Shown one piece after another: positions 45,912-54,719 of a DNA stretch of 64,000 nt (position 1 is the stretch's first letter; each line of letters opens with the position of its first letter). Source of the DNA: Nonomuraea typhae (lineage in GTDB: Bacteria > Actinomycetota > Actinomycetes > Streptosporangiales > Streptosporangiaceae); the NCBI RefSeq assembly GCF_009760925.1, contig NZ_VRLV01000015.1:124001-188000 (forward strand), given 5' to 3'. The notes beneath the pieces were generated by a model. It saw only the letters and a program-made list of their open reading frames with translations, did no database searches and had not been told where the DNA came from. The position numbers and the translations under genes were made by a program.

Positions 45912-46865
45912 ATGGGGCGGATTCGTGTGGTGGTGCCGGTGCTCGACGACTGCCCGCTGTTCGAGCTGGCGGTGCCGTGCGAGGTCTTCGGCCGCGACCG
46001 GCGTGACCTCAGTCCCGGCTGGTATGAGCTGACCGTCTGCCAGAGCGCGTCCGGCGAGCAGGAGGCGCTGGTCGAAGGGCTGTGGCTGCGCGCGCGCCGG
46101 GGGCTGGAGGCGATCGCCGGGGCCGACCTGGTCGTCGTGCCCGCCTGCTCCGACGGCTCCTACCGGCCGCCGCCGCAGCTGCTGGAGGCCCTGGCCGAGG
46201 CGCACCGGCGGGGCGCCAGGATCGCCTCGCTGTGCTCGGGCGCGTTCGTGCTGGCCGCGGCCGGGCTGCTGGAGGGCCGCGAGGTGGCCACGCACTGGAT
46301 GCACGCCGAGGAACTGGCCCGCCGCCACCCCCGCGTCCGCGTCAACCCCCGCGCCCTGTACGTCGACGACGGCGACATCCTCACCAGCGCGGGCACCGCC
46401 GCGGGCATCGACCTGTGCCTGCACATCGTGCGCACCGACTTCGGCGCCGCCGTGGCCGCCGAGGTCGGCCGCCGCATGGTCATCGCGCCCCAGCGCGAAG
46501 GCGACCAGGCCCAGTACGCCACCTCCCCCGCCCCGCCCCCCGGCCACGGCGGCCTGGCGCCGGTCCTGGAGTGGGCGCGCGAACGCCTGCACGAGCCGCT
46601 CACCGTGCCGCAACTGGCCGAGCGGGCCATGATGAGCACCCGGCACTTCGTGCGCCGCTTCCACCAGGAGATCGGAGTACCGCCCATCCGCTGGCTCACC
46701 CACCAGCGCGTCGCCCGGGCCCGCGAGCTGCTGGAGACCACGAGGCTGCCGGTGGAGGCGGTGGCCGAGCGCGCCGGGTTCGGCACCGGCGGCGGCCTGC
46801 GCCAGCACTTCACCAAGGCCGTGGGCACGACTCCGTCGGCCTACCGCCGCACCTACCAGGGCTGA
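45912..46865 (+). CDS. GlxA-family AraC regulator with DJ-1/PfpI domain
   Basis: 317-residue protein. A DJ-1/PfpI (class I glutamine-amidotransferase-like) domain covers about 1-185 with a cysteine in the nucleophile elbow (ASLCSGAFVLAAAG). An AraC-type double HTH follows at about 215-315 (LAERAMMSTRHFVRRF; AERAGFGTGGGLRQHF). Family members sense small amines or metabolites. The divergent PLP-decarboxylase gene is the likely target, which would fit an amine- or amino-acid-related signal. Confidence 0.9.
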   Translation: MGRIRVVVPVLDDCPLFELAVPCEVFGRDRRDLSPGWYELTVCQSASGEQEALVEGLWLRARRGLEAIAGADLVVVPACSDGSYRPPPQLLEALAEAHRRGARIASLCSGAFVLAAAGLLEGREVATHWMHAEELARRHPRVRVNPRALYVDDGDILTSAGTAAGIDLCLHIVRTDFGAAVAAEVGRRMVIAPQREGDQAQYATSPAPPPGHGGLAPVLEWARERLHEPLTVPQLAERAMMSTRHFVRRFHQEIGVPPIRWLTHQRVARARELLETTRLPVEAVAERAGFGTGGGLRQHFTKAVGTTPSAYRRTYQG

Positions 46866-47167
46866 CCGGATTAACTTTGCCCGCCCCGGGTCACGCACGA
46901 CAGTGAACTGCGGGTGCGCCGGCCGCGCGTGCCGGGCGGCCAACTTTGGCTAAGTTTTCTCCGGCGCGACGTGCTTTACTCGATTGCAGTGGATTAATTG
47001 CCGCGGCGCATTTCCTGCAAGGAACTCCGGGAAAGGGCGGCGCTGGATTGTCCCGCCGGCGGGACAATCGGAAAAAGGGATCCTCGCGCAATTCCTTCCC
47101 CTCCCCCGCCTTTTGACAGGAGTGATCCGGTGACCCATGCGCCGCCCCTCGTGGAAGGAGGCTACCC
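46866..47167. other. intergenic control region upstream of orphan HTH gene
   Basis: About 300 bases without a gene, AT-richer around 46950-47000. It contains the 24-base perfect palindrome listed separately and an AAGGAGG ribosome site just before the gene at 47168. Confidence 0.6.
47046..47069. promoter_or_regulatory. perfect 24-bp palindrome, probable LmbU-type operator
   Basis: A 24-base perfect palindrome with the core GTCCCGCCGGCGGGAC, about 100 bases upstream of the orphan HTH gene. Its centre contains CGCCGGCG, the core reported for binding by the lincomycin regulator LmbU. A second copy of the 16-base core occurs at 48341-48356 within the LmbU-family gene. Confidence 0.75.
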
Positions 47168-47530
47168 ATGCCACGTCCGCCGGCTCTGCCCGTGGGCGAC
47201 AAACTGACCCTGGTCATGGGAGTTCTGACGGGTAAATGGACCGTCGCCCAGGCGGCCAGACGCGCCGGGGTGTCCGATCAATCCATTCTCAACTGGCGCC
47301 GGCAGTTCATCGAAGGCGGCCGCGTCGGCCTGGAACCCGGGGCGGGCAATCGCGTGACCCGGCGGGAGGCGGACCTGCTGGCCGAGGTCGAGCGGCTCAA
47401 GAAGGCGCTCGGCGAGACGTGCCTGGAGCTCATCGTCTGGCGCAACCTGGTCCGTCACGGCAACGCGGCGATCACCTCCGACGCGGGCGACTCCACGCCC
47501 GCCTCCCGGCCGGAAACCAGCCCGCGCTGA
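47168..47530 (+). CDS. orphan transposase-like HTH protein
   Basis: 120-residue protein. The HTH resembles IS3-family OrfA/HTH_28 domains (VAQAARRAGVSDQSILNWRRQF). A Leu-rich coiled-coil segment follows (EADLLAEVERLKKALGE), ending in a Ser/Thr/Pro tail. No integrase-like OrfB, terminal inverted repeat or target duplication is seen, so this is not a complete insertion sequence. It has an excellent AAGGAGG ribosome site 6 bases before the ATG and a palindrome upstream. A domesticated DNA-binding protein controlled by the neighbouring LmbU-family regulator is a reasonable idea; a decayed IS remnant is the alternative. Confidence 0.7.
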   Translation: MPRPPALPVGDKLTLVMGVLTGKWTVAQAARRAGVSDQSILNWRRQFIEGGRVGLEPGAGNRVTRREADLLAEVERLKKALGETCLELIVWRNLVRHGNAAITSDAGDSTPASRPETSPR

Positions 47531-47866
47531 GCGACGTCGCCTCCTTCCGGGAAGGGCAGGAAGGGCAGCCGTTCGGCGATCAGCGCGTCCTCACGATGGC
47601 GCAGCACCTGATGGGCGGCCGGCGCGATCCCCGCGCTGCCGTTCTCCACGTGCGGCGCCGCCCGCGTGCCCGCGCCCGCCTGCGGGCTGCCGTCCTCACG
47701 CACGTGACAACCTCTGCTCGCCCGGGGCCCGGCGGGCGCCTCGTACCGGATGGGTCGGCGAGGGGGTCGTGCCTGGCCGGACGCGTCGGGCGCCGCAGGG
47801 GGGGGGAGCGCGCCCGGGGGTGCGGCGCGGCCCGCCCGTTATGCGGCGGCCGATGAGCGGCGCCGC
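47531..47866. other. intergenic region
   Basis: 336 bases between the converging HTH gene and LmbU-family gene. It includes a run of 10 G near 47798. No gene, convincing hairpin or promoter was recognised. Confidence 0.5.
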
Positions 47867-48589
47867 CTACTCGCGGGCGCCGGCCGCCTGGCCGTCGTCG
47901 GCCTTGCGCGACCACGGGGCCGTGATCCCCGAATGCCTCACGGCGGCGTGGCCGTTGCTCACCTGGCCGGCGGCGTCGTGGGCGCGCAGGGCCCGTCTGT
48001 CGGCCGCCGACATCGCGGCCTGCGCGGCGGCCGTCACCGCATCGGGCGCCAGCACCTCTCCGGCGGCCCGGTCGAGCACCAGCATCACCCAGGCGTCCAG
48101 CGCGTACCCCGCCCGCGAGGCCGCGGCCTGCCACAGGTCCTGCCGCTCGAGTTCGATCTGCATCTGGAAGACCTGGGCGCGCACCGCCTCGTCCGCGCCG
48201 GCGTTCGCCGCGCGGGCCCTGCGCAACTCGCGGCGCAGCACGGCTCTGGACCAGTTGCACCGCTGCGCGCGTTCCAGCCACAGGTCCTGCTCGGGCTCGG
48301 GCAGCGAAGCCACCTCGGCATGATGCTGGAAGCTGAGGGTGTCCCGCCGGCGGGACACCGGGAACTTCCGTGCCACCCAGGCGTAGTTGCGCAGCGTCTG
48401 GTAGTCGAGGGAGGTCTGCTCGATCGCCTTCCGATACCGGTGGGGATATCTGTGCTGGCCGTAGATGAGCCAATCGGCCAGCCACCAGGCCGAGGCGTCG
48501 GAGATGACGGCTATCTCGTGGCCGATCTCGAACCAGGTTTCCAGGGCAAGCGTGTCCGGCAGGATCAGCGCGGCGCGGCGGGTCAGCAC
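47867..48589 (-). CDS. LmbU-family transcriptional regulator
   Basis: 240-residue protein. The family core is clear in the first half: ALETWFEIGHEIAVISDAS, AWWLADWLIYGQ, HRYPHRYRKAIEQTSLDYQ, LRNYAWVARKFPVSRRR and LSFQHHAEVASLPE. LmbU-type proteins are pathway-situated activators of antibiotic biosynthesis (lincomycin, novobiocin-type clusters). The GTG at 48589 is the first start in the frame. Its own coding sequence contains a copy of the palindrome found in front of the HTH gene. No biosynthetic cluster is directly adjacent, so it may act on the HTH gene, itself, or at a distance. Confidence 0.85.
   Translation of the reverse strand: MLTRRAALILPDTLALETWFEIGHEIAVISDASAWWLADWLIYGQHRYPHRYRKAIEQTSLDYQTLRNYAWVARKFPVSRRRDTLSFQHHAEVASLPEPEQDLWLERAQRCNWSRAVLRRELRRARAANAGADEAVRAQVFQMQIELERQDLWQAAASRAGYALDAWVMLVLDRAAGEVLAPDAVTAAAQAAMSAADRRALRAHDAAGQVSNGHAAVRHSGITAPWSRKADDGQAAGARE
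48338..48359. promoter_or_regulatory. second palindrome copy, inside LmbU-family gene
   Basis: A 22-base perfect palindrome sharing the 16-base core GTCCCGCCGGCGGGAC with the upstream site near 47050. It lies in codons for VSRRRDT of the regulator. It may be an intragenic autoregulatory site or a by-product of codon choice. Confidence 0.6.
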
Positions 48590-49248
48590 GTCCGGGCTGA
48601 CCCTGAGGCGTCGTCGATGACTGGGCCTTTCACGTGGCCTCTCCTTCTCCTCGCCGTCTGACAGCGCGATCCCTCCTCAAGTGCGACCGACGCCCTCGCC
48701 CGCATTCACGAAAAGCTGGACATTGCGGGTGCGGTGCGCAATGCCGTGAAAGGTCTCACGCGATCAGAACGGTGAGAAGGTGCGCGCGCGGGCCCCCGCA
48801 CCGCACCCGCATGACACGCGCGGGCCCCGTGCACCGCGGCCGGCTGACCTGCCCACGCCGGCAGAATCCCAGCTCCGCCTTGCTGGTTTCATACGCCGAC
48901 ATCCTCCGACCCGGTTTCCGCGCCGGCGCGGCCAGGAACAGCGGCGGCTCCGAATGAGCCGGAGCGAGAGTTCCGCCGTCATTGTCGCGCCCGCTTCCTA
49001 TGATCGAAGGGTGAGTGACGCGTCACAAGTGTTGATCTGTTGACTATCTGAAGAAAGGCCGGGTGGCGGCCAGGCCGTTCTCGCCGGTGATGCCGTCTCG
49101 GAGGCCGTGCCGCGGAGCTCGCGGCAGCCGCGGCGTCCGTCGCGCCGATGCATGCGTACGGCGCGGCCGATGACCCCGTTCAGGCGCGGCGGGATGGCCG
49201 GAGACGCGCCCTGACCAGGCGCGGCGGGGTGGCCGGAGGCGCGCCCTC
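48590..49248. other. gene-free region between NB-ARC and LmbU-family genes
   Basis: About 660 bases with no supported gene; small frames on the plus strand lack ribosome sites and protein-like composition. It holds a long inverted repeat (48724-48811) and a tandem direct repeat (49181-49252). The part next to 48589 should contain the LmbU-family promoter. Confidence 0.6.
48724..48811. repeat. 15-bp inverted repeat with 58-base loop
   Basis: Arms at 48724-48738 (TGCGGGTGCGGTGCG) and 48797-48811 are perfectly complementary. The element lies in the leader side of the leftward LmbU-family gene and could be a transcript structure, terminator of the NB-ARC transcript or a regulatory loop. Confidence 0.7.
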
Positions 49249-49252
49249 TCAC
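49181..49252. repeat. tandem direct repeat of about 36 bases
   Basis: Two imperfect copies (49181-49215 and 49216-49252), both starting CAGGCGCGGCGGG, run up to the stop codon of the NB-ARC gene; a third partial copy starts at 49253. Confidence 0.75.
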
Positions 49253-51546
49253 CAGGCGGGGCGGGCCAGCAGGCGGGCGCCCGGGGTCGCGGAGCTGCCG
49301 TCCAGGTAGGCGCGGATGTCGCGGGCCCGGGGGTCGTCGACGTCCTCGTAGAGGGTCAGCGCCTCCTGCCAGGCCGCTCGCGCCTCCTGCAGGCGGCCCT
49401 GCGCCTCGAGCGCGCCGCCGCGCCTGGCCAGGGCGTCGGCCTCCCCCCAGCGCGATCCGGCCAGCCGGCGCGCGTGCAGGGACTGGTCCAGGTAGGTCAG
49501 CGCCCGCTCGTGATCGCCGAGCGCGGTGTAGGTGTCGGCGATCTTCGCCAGCGCCAGCCCCTGCCCGTCGTGGTTGCCGATGTCCTGGAAGATCTTCAGG
49601 GAGGTCACCAGCACGTTCAGGGTGTCGTCGTGACGCTCCCAGCCGTGGTAGGCGTCGGCCAGGGTGAACAGCGCCGAGGCCTCGCCGTGCCGGTCGCCCA
49701 CCTCCTGAAACAGCGCCAGCGCCTGCCGGGCGTAGTCGTGGGCGTCCTGCAGCCGGCCGCAGTCCACCGCCAGGAAGCCCAGTCCGGCGACCGCCCACGC
49801 CTGGCCGTGGCGATCGCCCGCCTCCTGCTGGAGAACCAGGCCGCGTTCGAAGACGCGCTGGGAGCGCTCGTACTGGCGCAGCCATCGGTAGGCCTCGGCC
49901 AGGCTGGTGGCGACCCAGCCGCGGGCCTGGCGGTCCTCCGCGGCGGCGGCCGCCTTCTCCGCCAGGGTGGTGGCCGCCAGCCACAGCCCGCCCGCGGTGC
50001 GCAGCAGCCGCAGATAGTCGAACAGCGCGATGGCCATCTGCCAGGCCGTCTGGTGCAGCTGGTAGTCCACCGCGAGCCGGATGATCGGCACGAAGTTCGG
50101 CGCCTCCAGGTCGTACCAGGTCAGCGCGGCCTGATCGGAGTCGAAGCGCAGCGGCGTCACCCCGGGGGCGGGCGGGTCCAGCCGCAGCGGGCTCACCCGG
50201 AAGGGCGCCAGCGCCTGGCTTCCCGCGTTGGTCGTGTGCAGGTACCAGTCGGTCAGGCGGCGCACCGCCGTACGCCGGTCGTCCGGGGTGCTGACGGCCT
50301 CCAGGCGCTCGGCGGCGTACACGCGGATCAGGTCGTGGAAGTGGTAGCGGCTGCGCGGCGCCGGCTCGAGCAGGTGCACGGCGCACAGCGACCCCAGCAG
50401 CCGCCGCGTCGGGGCGACCGGCAGCCCGGCCAGCGCCGCGGCCGCCTCGGCGCTGGTGTAGGGGCCGCGGTGCAGGCTCAGCTGGTGAAACAGGCTCACC
50501 TGGTCGGGCCCGAGGTCGCGGTAGGACCAGGCGAAGGCGGTGCGCACGGCGATGGACTCCTCGGTCGCCAGCGCGTCCAGCCGCTGCCGTTCGCTGGCCA
50601 GTTCCTCGATCAGGTCGCCCAGGGGCTGGTAGCGGTGCGCCGACACCCGCTCGGCCACGATCCGCAGCGCCAGCGGCAGCCCGCCGCACCAGCGCGCCAG
50701 CGTGGCCAGGTCCTGGGCCGTGGCGTCGGCGCGGGTCTTGCCGATCACCTCGCGCAGCACGCCGGCCGACTCGCTCTCGGTCATGGGGCCCAGCTCGATC
50801 CGCTCGGCGGCCACGCGCATCGTCAGGGCCGTCAGCCTTCTGCGGCTGGTGATGATCACCCCGCAGGCCGAGGTTCCCGGCAGCAGCGGCTCCACCTGGT
50901 GGGAGGCCGCGGCGTTGTCCAGCAGGATCAGCATCTGCCGCGAGGCCAGCGCCGAGCGGTACAGCCGGGCACGCTGGTCGGTTTCGTGGGGGATGTCCTG
51001 GGCGGGCACGCCCAGTGCCAGGAGGAACTCCTCCAGCACCTGGCCGGGAGCGAGGGGTCGCTGATCGGGGGTGTATCCGCGCAGGTTGATGTACAGCTGG
51101 CCGTCGGGGTAGCGCCCGGGCTGCGAGCGCAGCAGGTCGTGGGCGCACCGCAGCGCCAGCGACGTCTTGCCGACGCCGGGCGGCCCGTCGATGGTCACGA
51201 TGGTCGACTCCGTCTCGGCGCCCGGCCGGGTCAGGGCCTCGCAGACGCCCTGCACCTCGCGCAGGCGGCCGGTGAACCCGCTGGGGGGCACGGGAAGCTG
51301 GGCGGGCCGGCGGGACTGCTCGGTCGCCGCCAGCGCGATCAGTGCGCCGTCGGCCTCCAGCGCCTCGTCGCACCTGCGCACCAGGTCCGCCGACGGCGAG
51401 ACCCGGCCGTTCTTGACCTTGCTCAGCCAGCTGGGGTCATAGCCGACCAGCTCGGCCAGCTTTCGCCAGGACATGCGGCGGCGCACCAGGATTCGCTGTA
51501 ACTCCTCCACAAAAGACGATGGCACGTGGCCGGGTGTCACGGGCAT
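49249..51546 (-). CDS. XRE-NB-ARC-TPR signalling regulator
   Basis: 765-residue protein. An XRE-type HTH lies at about 10-65 (MSWRKLAELVGYDPSWLSKVKNG). An NB-ARC/STAND ATPase follows at about 90-380 with Walker A DGPPGVGKTSLAL, Walker B MLILLDNA, ITSRRR and GLPLAL. A helical linker leads to TPR repeats (about 540-740; AWAVAGLGFLAVDCGRLQDA, ALAKIADTYTALGDHERAL). Such STAND proteins oligomerise on a signal and here probably control transcription. ATG at 51546 is chosen because AGGAG lies 6 bases upstream. It neighbours the LmbU-family gene, adding to a regulatory cluster without an evident biosynthetic locus. Confidence 0.88.
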   Translation of the reverse strand: MPVTPGHVPSSFVEELQRILVRRRMSWRKLAELVGYDPSWLSKVKNGRVSPSADLVRRCDEALEADGALIALAATEQSRRPAQLPVPPSGFTGRLREVQGVCEALTRPGAETESTIVTIDGPPGVGKTSLALRCAHDLLRSQPGRYPDGQLYINLRGYTPDQRPLAPGQVLEEFLLALGVPAQDIPHETDQRARLYRSALASRQMLILLDNAAASHQVEPLLPGTSACGVIITSRRRLTALTMRVAAERIELGPMTESESAGVLREVIGKTRADATAQDLATLARWCGGLPLALRIVAERVSAHRYQPLGDLIEELASERQRLDALATEESIAVRTAFAWSYRDLGPDQVSLFHQLSLHRGPYTSAEAAAALAGLPVAPTRRLLGSLCAVHLLEPAPRSRYHFHDLIRVYAAERLEAVSTPDDRRTAVRRLTDWYLHTTNAGSQALAPFRVSPLRLDPPAPGVTPLRFDSDQAALTWYDLEAPNFVPIIRLAVDYQLHQTAWQMAIALFDYLRLLRTAGGLWLAATTLAEKAAAAAEDRQARGWVATSLAEAYRWLRQYERSQRVFERGLVLQQEAGDRHGQAWAVAGLGFLAVDCGRLQDAHDYARQALALFQEVGDRHGEASALFTLADAYHGWERHDDTLNVLVTSLKIFQDIGNHDGQGLALAKIADTYTALGDHERALTYLDQSLHARRLAGSRWGEADALARRGGALEAQGRLQEARAAWQEALTLYEDVDDPRARDIRAYLDGSSATPGARLLARPAW

Positions 51547-51766
51547 CTCGATCTCCTGAGGAAATGTCAGAAGAGGGGTTGACGGCGCCATGGTGACACT
51601 ACCGTGCGCGTGGCCGCATGGGGACAGCCGCCCTCACTTGACAAGCGGACGGGGCCCGAGAGTCAATACGCGGTGACAAATTCCGGGGAGCGTTCTGGGC
51701 GGGAAATGACGGCCTCACTCGGGGACCCGGAATTTCCGGGCGGCGCCGATAACCCGTGATTCGCCG

Positions 51767-53152
51767 TCAGGCGGGAACCCGTTCGGCGGGCACGGGGCTG
51801 GGGACGAGGACGGCGGCCAGCATCGCCAGCACCGACATCGCCGTCAGCACGCCGACGGTGGCGGTGAAGGCGCCCTGCGTGGCCGAGCCCAGCAGGGTCA
51901 GCATCGAGACCGAGACCGACACGCCCAGCGCGGCGCCGATGGAGAAGGCGCACGACATCATCGCGGGCAGGAACGACGCGCTCTCCCGCGGGCTCAGCAG
52001 CACGGCCAGGCCGTTGGCCGCGGTACCGGCGAACCCGAAGAACAACGCGCCCACGCACGCCGCGGCGGCGACCACGATCCACGTCACCGGCAGGAAGGCG
52101 GTCAGCGCGATCATGCCGGCGACCATCCCGCCCATGCCGAGCAGCAGCAGGCGGCGCCAGCCCAGCCGCAGCGCGAGAGCGCCGCCGATCGGCGCGCAGA
52201 CGCAGTTCAGCACCGAGGAGGGGACGCTGATCAGCGCGGCGAAGGTCAGCGCGGACATGCCGAGGCCGATCTGCGCGTTCTGCCCGTACAGCGGCAGCAC
52301 GAAGACCGTGAGGCCGAACAGCGCGCCCATGGCGAAGATCGGCACCAGCAGCAGCGGCCAGGTGCGCCGCGAGCGCAGCCGGCCCACCGGGACCATGGGC
52401 CGCGCCGCGCGCTTTTCGACCACGACGAAGGCCGTGAGCAGGACGAGCCCGCCGGCGAGGGCGCCGAGCGTGGCGGGGGAGGTCCAGCCCCAGGTGCTGC
52501 CGTTGGAGATGCCGACCAGCAGCGCCACCACGCCGAGCGCCAGGACGACCATGCCGGGCCAGTCCGGGCGGCGGGAGCGGTCGGGCGCGTCGGCGGGCAG
52601 CAGGCGCGTCACGGCGGCCGCGGTCACGACCTGGAACCCGAGCATGATCCAGAAGATGATGCGATGGCCGTAGGTGTCGGCCAGCCAGCCGGCCAGCAGG
52701 GCGTCGGCTCCGCTGACGCCCAGGTTGACCATGCTGAGCAGGCCGAGGGCGCGGCCGAACCGCGCCGGGGGCAGGTTCTGGTGGGTGAGGATGTTCGACA
52801 GCGGCAGGGCGACCACGCCGAAGCCCTGCAGGACGCGCCCCGCGGTGAACAGGCCGGGTTCGGTGGCCAGCGCGCACAGCAGGGCGCCGAGCCCGCCCGC
52901 GACCAGGGCGGCGATCAGGTAGCGGCGGCGCCCGAAGCGGTCCGACAACGGCAGGAACACCGTCGCGACGGCCCCGGCCAGCGCGAACAACGCCTGCGCC
53001 AGGCCGATCGCGCCGGTGTCCCCGCCGAGGCCGGCGATGATGGCGGGCAGCGCCGGAATGGTCATGCTGAGGGCGAGCTGGAAAGCGGTTATGGCGAGAA
53101 TCAGGGCCGTCAGGAGAGAGGCTGGAGAAACTCGCCCAGTGGTATTCATCAT
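51767..53152 (-). CDS. MFS exporter (14-TM, EmrB/QacA-like)
   Basis: 461-residue protein with about 14 transmembrane helices. It has ALSMTIPALPAIIAGL in helix 1 and motif A LPLSDRFGRRRYLI; WGWTSPATLGALAGGL resembles DHA2 proteins. Tandem ATGs at 53152 and 53149 follow a GGAGG; either may start. It is likely a drug or metabolite exporter. The neighbours are an NB-ARC regulator and another MFS gene on the same strand, separated by 220 and 272 bases, so separate promoters are probable. Confidence 0.88.
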   Translation of the reverse strand: MMNTTGRVSPASLLTALILAITAFQLALSMTIPALPAIIAGLGGDTGAIGLAQALFALAGAVATVFLPLSDRFGRRRYLIAALVAGGLGALLCALATEPGLFTAGRVLQGFGVVALPLSNILTHQNLPPARFGRALGLLSMVNLGVSGADALLAGWLADTYGHRIIFWIMLGFQVVTAAAVTRLLPADAPDRSRRPDWPGMVVLALGVVALLVGISNGSTWGWTSPATLGALAGGLVLLTAFVVVEKRAARPMVPVGRLRSRRTWPLLLVPIFAMGALFGLTVFVLPLYGQNAQIGLGMSALTFAALISVPSSVLNCVCAPIGGALALRLGWRRLLLLGMGGMVAGMIALTAFLPVTWIVVAAAACVGALFFGFAGTAANGLAVLLSPRESASFLPAMMSCAFSIGAALGVSVSVSMLTLLGSATQGAFTATVGVLTAMSVLAMLAAVLVPSPVPAERVPA

Positions 53153-53424
53153 GGCCTCCGGATACGGAGCGCGGCACAACCGGCTCCCTGGCTTGGTGAT
53201 GAGCGGATAATGCGTTGCGCGCCATCGAGATGAAGGCCCCCGATGCCAAGCGGCCGGATAGGCTCCGCCACCCCGCGATGTTTTCGTCATGCGGTTCCGG
53301 GCGCAACCGGACGCCCGACCGTATCGCACCATTCGAAGGGCCTCAATACCGCCGTTTACCGCCGCGCCCCGATTACCCGAATAGCCACCGGCCCGTAAAT
53401 CTGGGCAAAAGACCACACAGCAGC

Positions 53425-54603
53425 TCACCTGTCGCGGTCAACGCGCGAGACGGATACCTCACCTCTTTCTCGCCATTCTTCGGCATAACGGACAACGCCC
53501 GGAGCGGTGAGGAGCGCGATGAGGGCGGCCGCGCCGCACAGCCCGGCGGTCCAGGCGAGGATGGCGCCGGTGGAGGTCAAATCGGCCAGCAGCCCGGCCA
53601 GCCAAGGCCCGGCGGTCTGCCCGGCGGCGAAGACGGTGGTGAAGGCGGCCAGCGTCGCGGTCCACGCCTCGGGCGGGGCGGCGCGTTTGATGAGCGCCGT
53701 CACGGCCGCGGGCACGCCCATGAACGTGCCGCCGTAGACGATCGCGCTGACGACCACGTACGGCGCGGCCGGGGCCACCAGCGCCAGCGCGGCCCCCGCC
53801 GCCAGGAGGCCCAGGAGCGCGGCCAGGGCTCCGGCGCCCTGCCGTCGGGTCGTCAGGGCCGGCGCCGCCACCGCCGCCAGGCCCAGGGCGCTCCAGGTGA
53901 GCATGACCTGGCCCGGCGGGGCGTGCCGCTCGGCCAGGTAGGCCGACAGGAACGTGATGTAGGTGATGTAGCCGGCGGCGAACAGCAGATAGGCCACGGC
54001 GATCCCCCGCAGGGGCCGCAGCACGGCACGCCCGGCGGCGGGCTCCAGGGCGCCGCCGCCCGCCGCGCCCCAGCTGACGAGCGCGGCCAGCGCGGCGGCC
54101 GCGCCCAGCCCCGCCCAGGCAAGGCGCCAGTGGGCGGCCAGCGGCGGCAGCACGGCGCCGCTGAGCGCGATGCCGAGCCCGGCCCCGGCGAAGTAGACGG
54201 TGATGGGCAGGCCGGAGCCGGCGCGGGCGGCCAGGCGGGAGGCGATGACGCCGCCGGTGACGAACACCGCCGCGCCCGCGATCCCGGCCACGGCCCGGGC
54301 GGCCAGCAGGATCGGGTAGCGATCGCTCAGCGCGGTGGCGGCCAGGGCGAGCGCGGTGATCACCATGCTGCCCCGGAAGGTGGCCGCGCCGCCCCAGCGG
54401 CGCACCAGGGCGGGCGCGGCCAGGGCGCCCACGAGGTAGCCCAGGCCGTTGGCGGTGCTCATCGCCCCGGCCTGGGCCAGGGACCAGCCCAGCTCGGCGC
54501 GCATGGCGGGCAGCAGCAGGCCGTAGGCGAAGCGGGCCAGGCCGAGGGCCGCGGCGGTGCCGAGGGCCAGCCGCAGGGCCTGCACGGTGACGGTACGCGG
54601 CAT
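53425..54603 (-). CDS. YbfB/YjiJ-family MFS transporter
   Basis: 392-residue protein with about 12 helices. The N-terminus (GLARFAYGLLLPAMRAELGWSLAQ cut to its core ARFAYGLLLP motif) is typical of the YbfB/YjiJ MFS family, followed by GAMSTANGLGYLVGAL. Substrates of this family are largely unknown. The start at 54603 places the RF-Y-G motif at about residue 24, as usual. It is divergent from the lipoprotein gene at 54720. Confidence 0.87.
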   Translation of the reverse strand: MPRTVTVQALRLALGTAAALGLARFAYGLLLPAMRAELGWSLAQAGAMSTANGLGYLVGALAAPALVRRWGGAATFRGSMVITALALAATALSDRYPILLAARAVAGIAGAAVFVTGGVIASRLAARAGSGLPITVYFAGAGLGIALSGAVLPPLAAHWRLAWAGLGAAAALAALVSWGAAGGGALEPAAGRAVLRPLRGIAVAYLLFAAGYITYITFLSAYLAERHAPPGQVMLTWSALGLAAVAAPALTTRRQGAGALAALLGLLAAGAALALVAPAAPYVVVSAIVYGGTFMGVPAAVTALIKRAAPPEAWTATLAAFTTVFAAGQTAGPWLAGLLADLTSTGAILAWTAGLCGAAALIALLTAPGVVRYAEEWRERGEVSVSRVDRDR

Positions 54604-54719
54604 GGACTGCCCCCAACATCGAACCGAACGGTACGATCTCGTACGCTAACAGACCCTTGGACCTCTGTCCCAGGTGGGTTTAGGGTGATCTCCGCCGGTT
54701 GTCGAGGATGGAGCGTTCT

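Noticed and set aside
47168..47530. Complete insertion sequence of the IS3 type
   Set aside because: There is no OrfB, no terminal inverted repeats and no target-site duplication visible around the gene.
47798..47807. Run of 10 G residues as a regulatory or phase-variable tract
   Set aside because: It is intergenic between convergent gene ends with nothing to switch; it might also be a sequencing-sensitive site.
48634..49043. Small plus-strand frames in the gene-free region
   Set aside because: Arg/Pro/His-rich, no ribosome site, and overlapping the inverted repeat.
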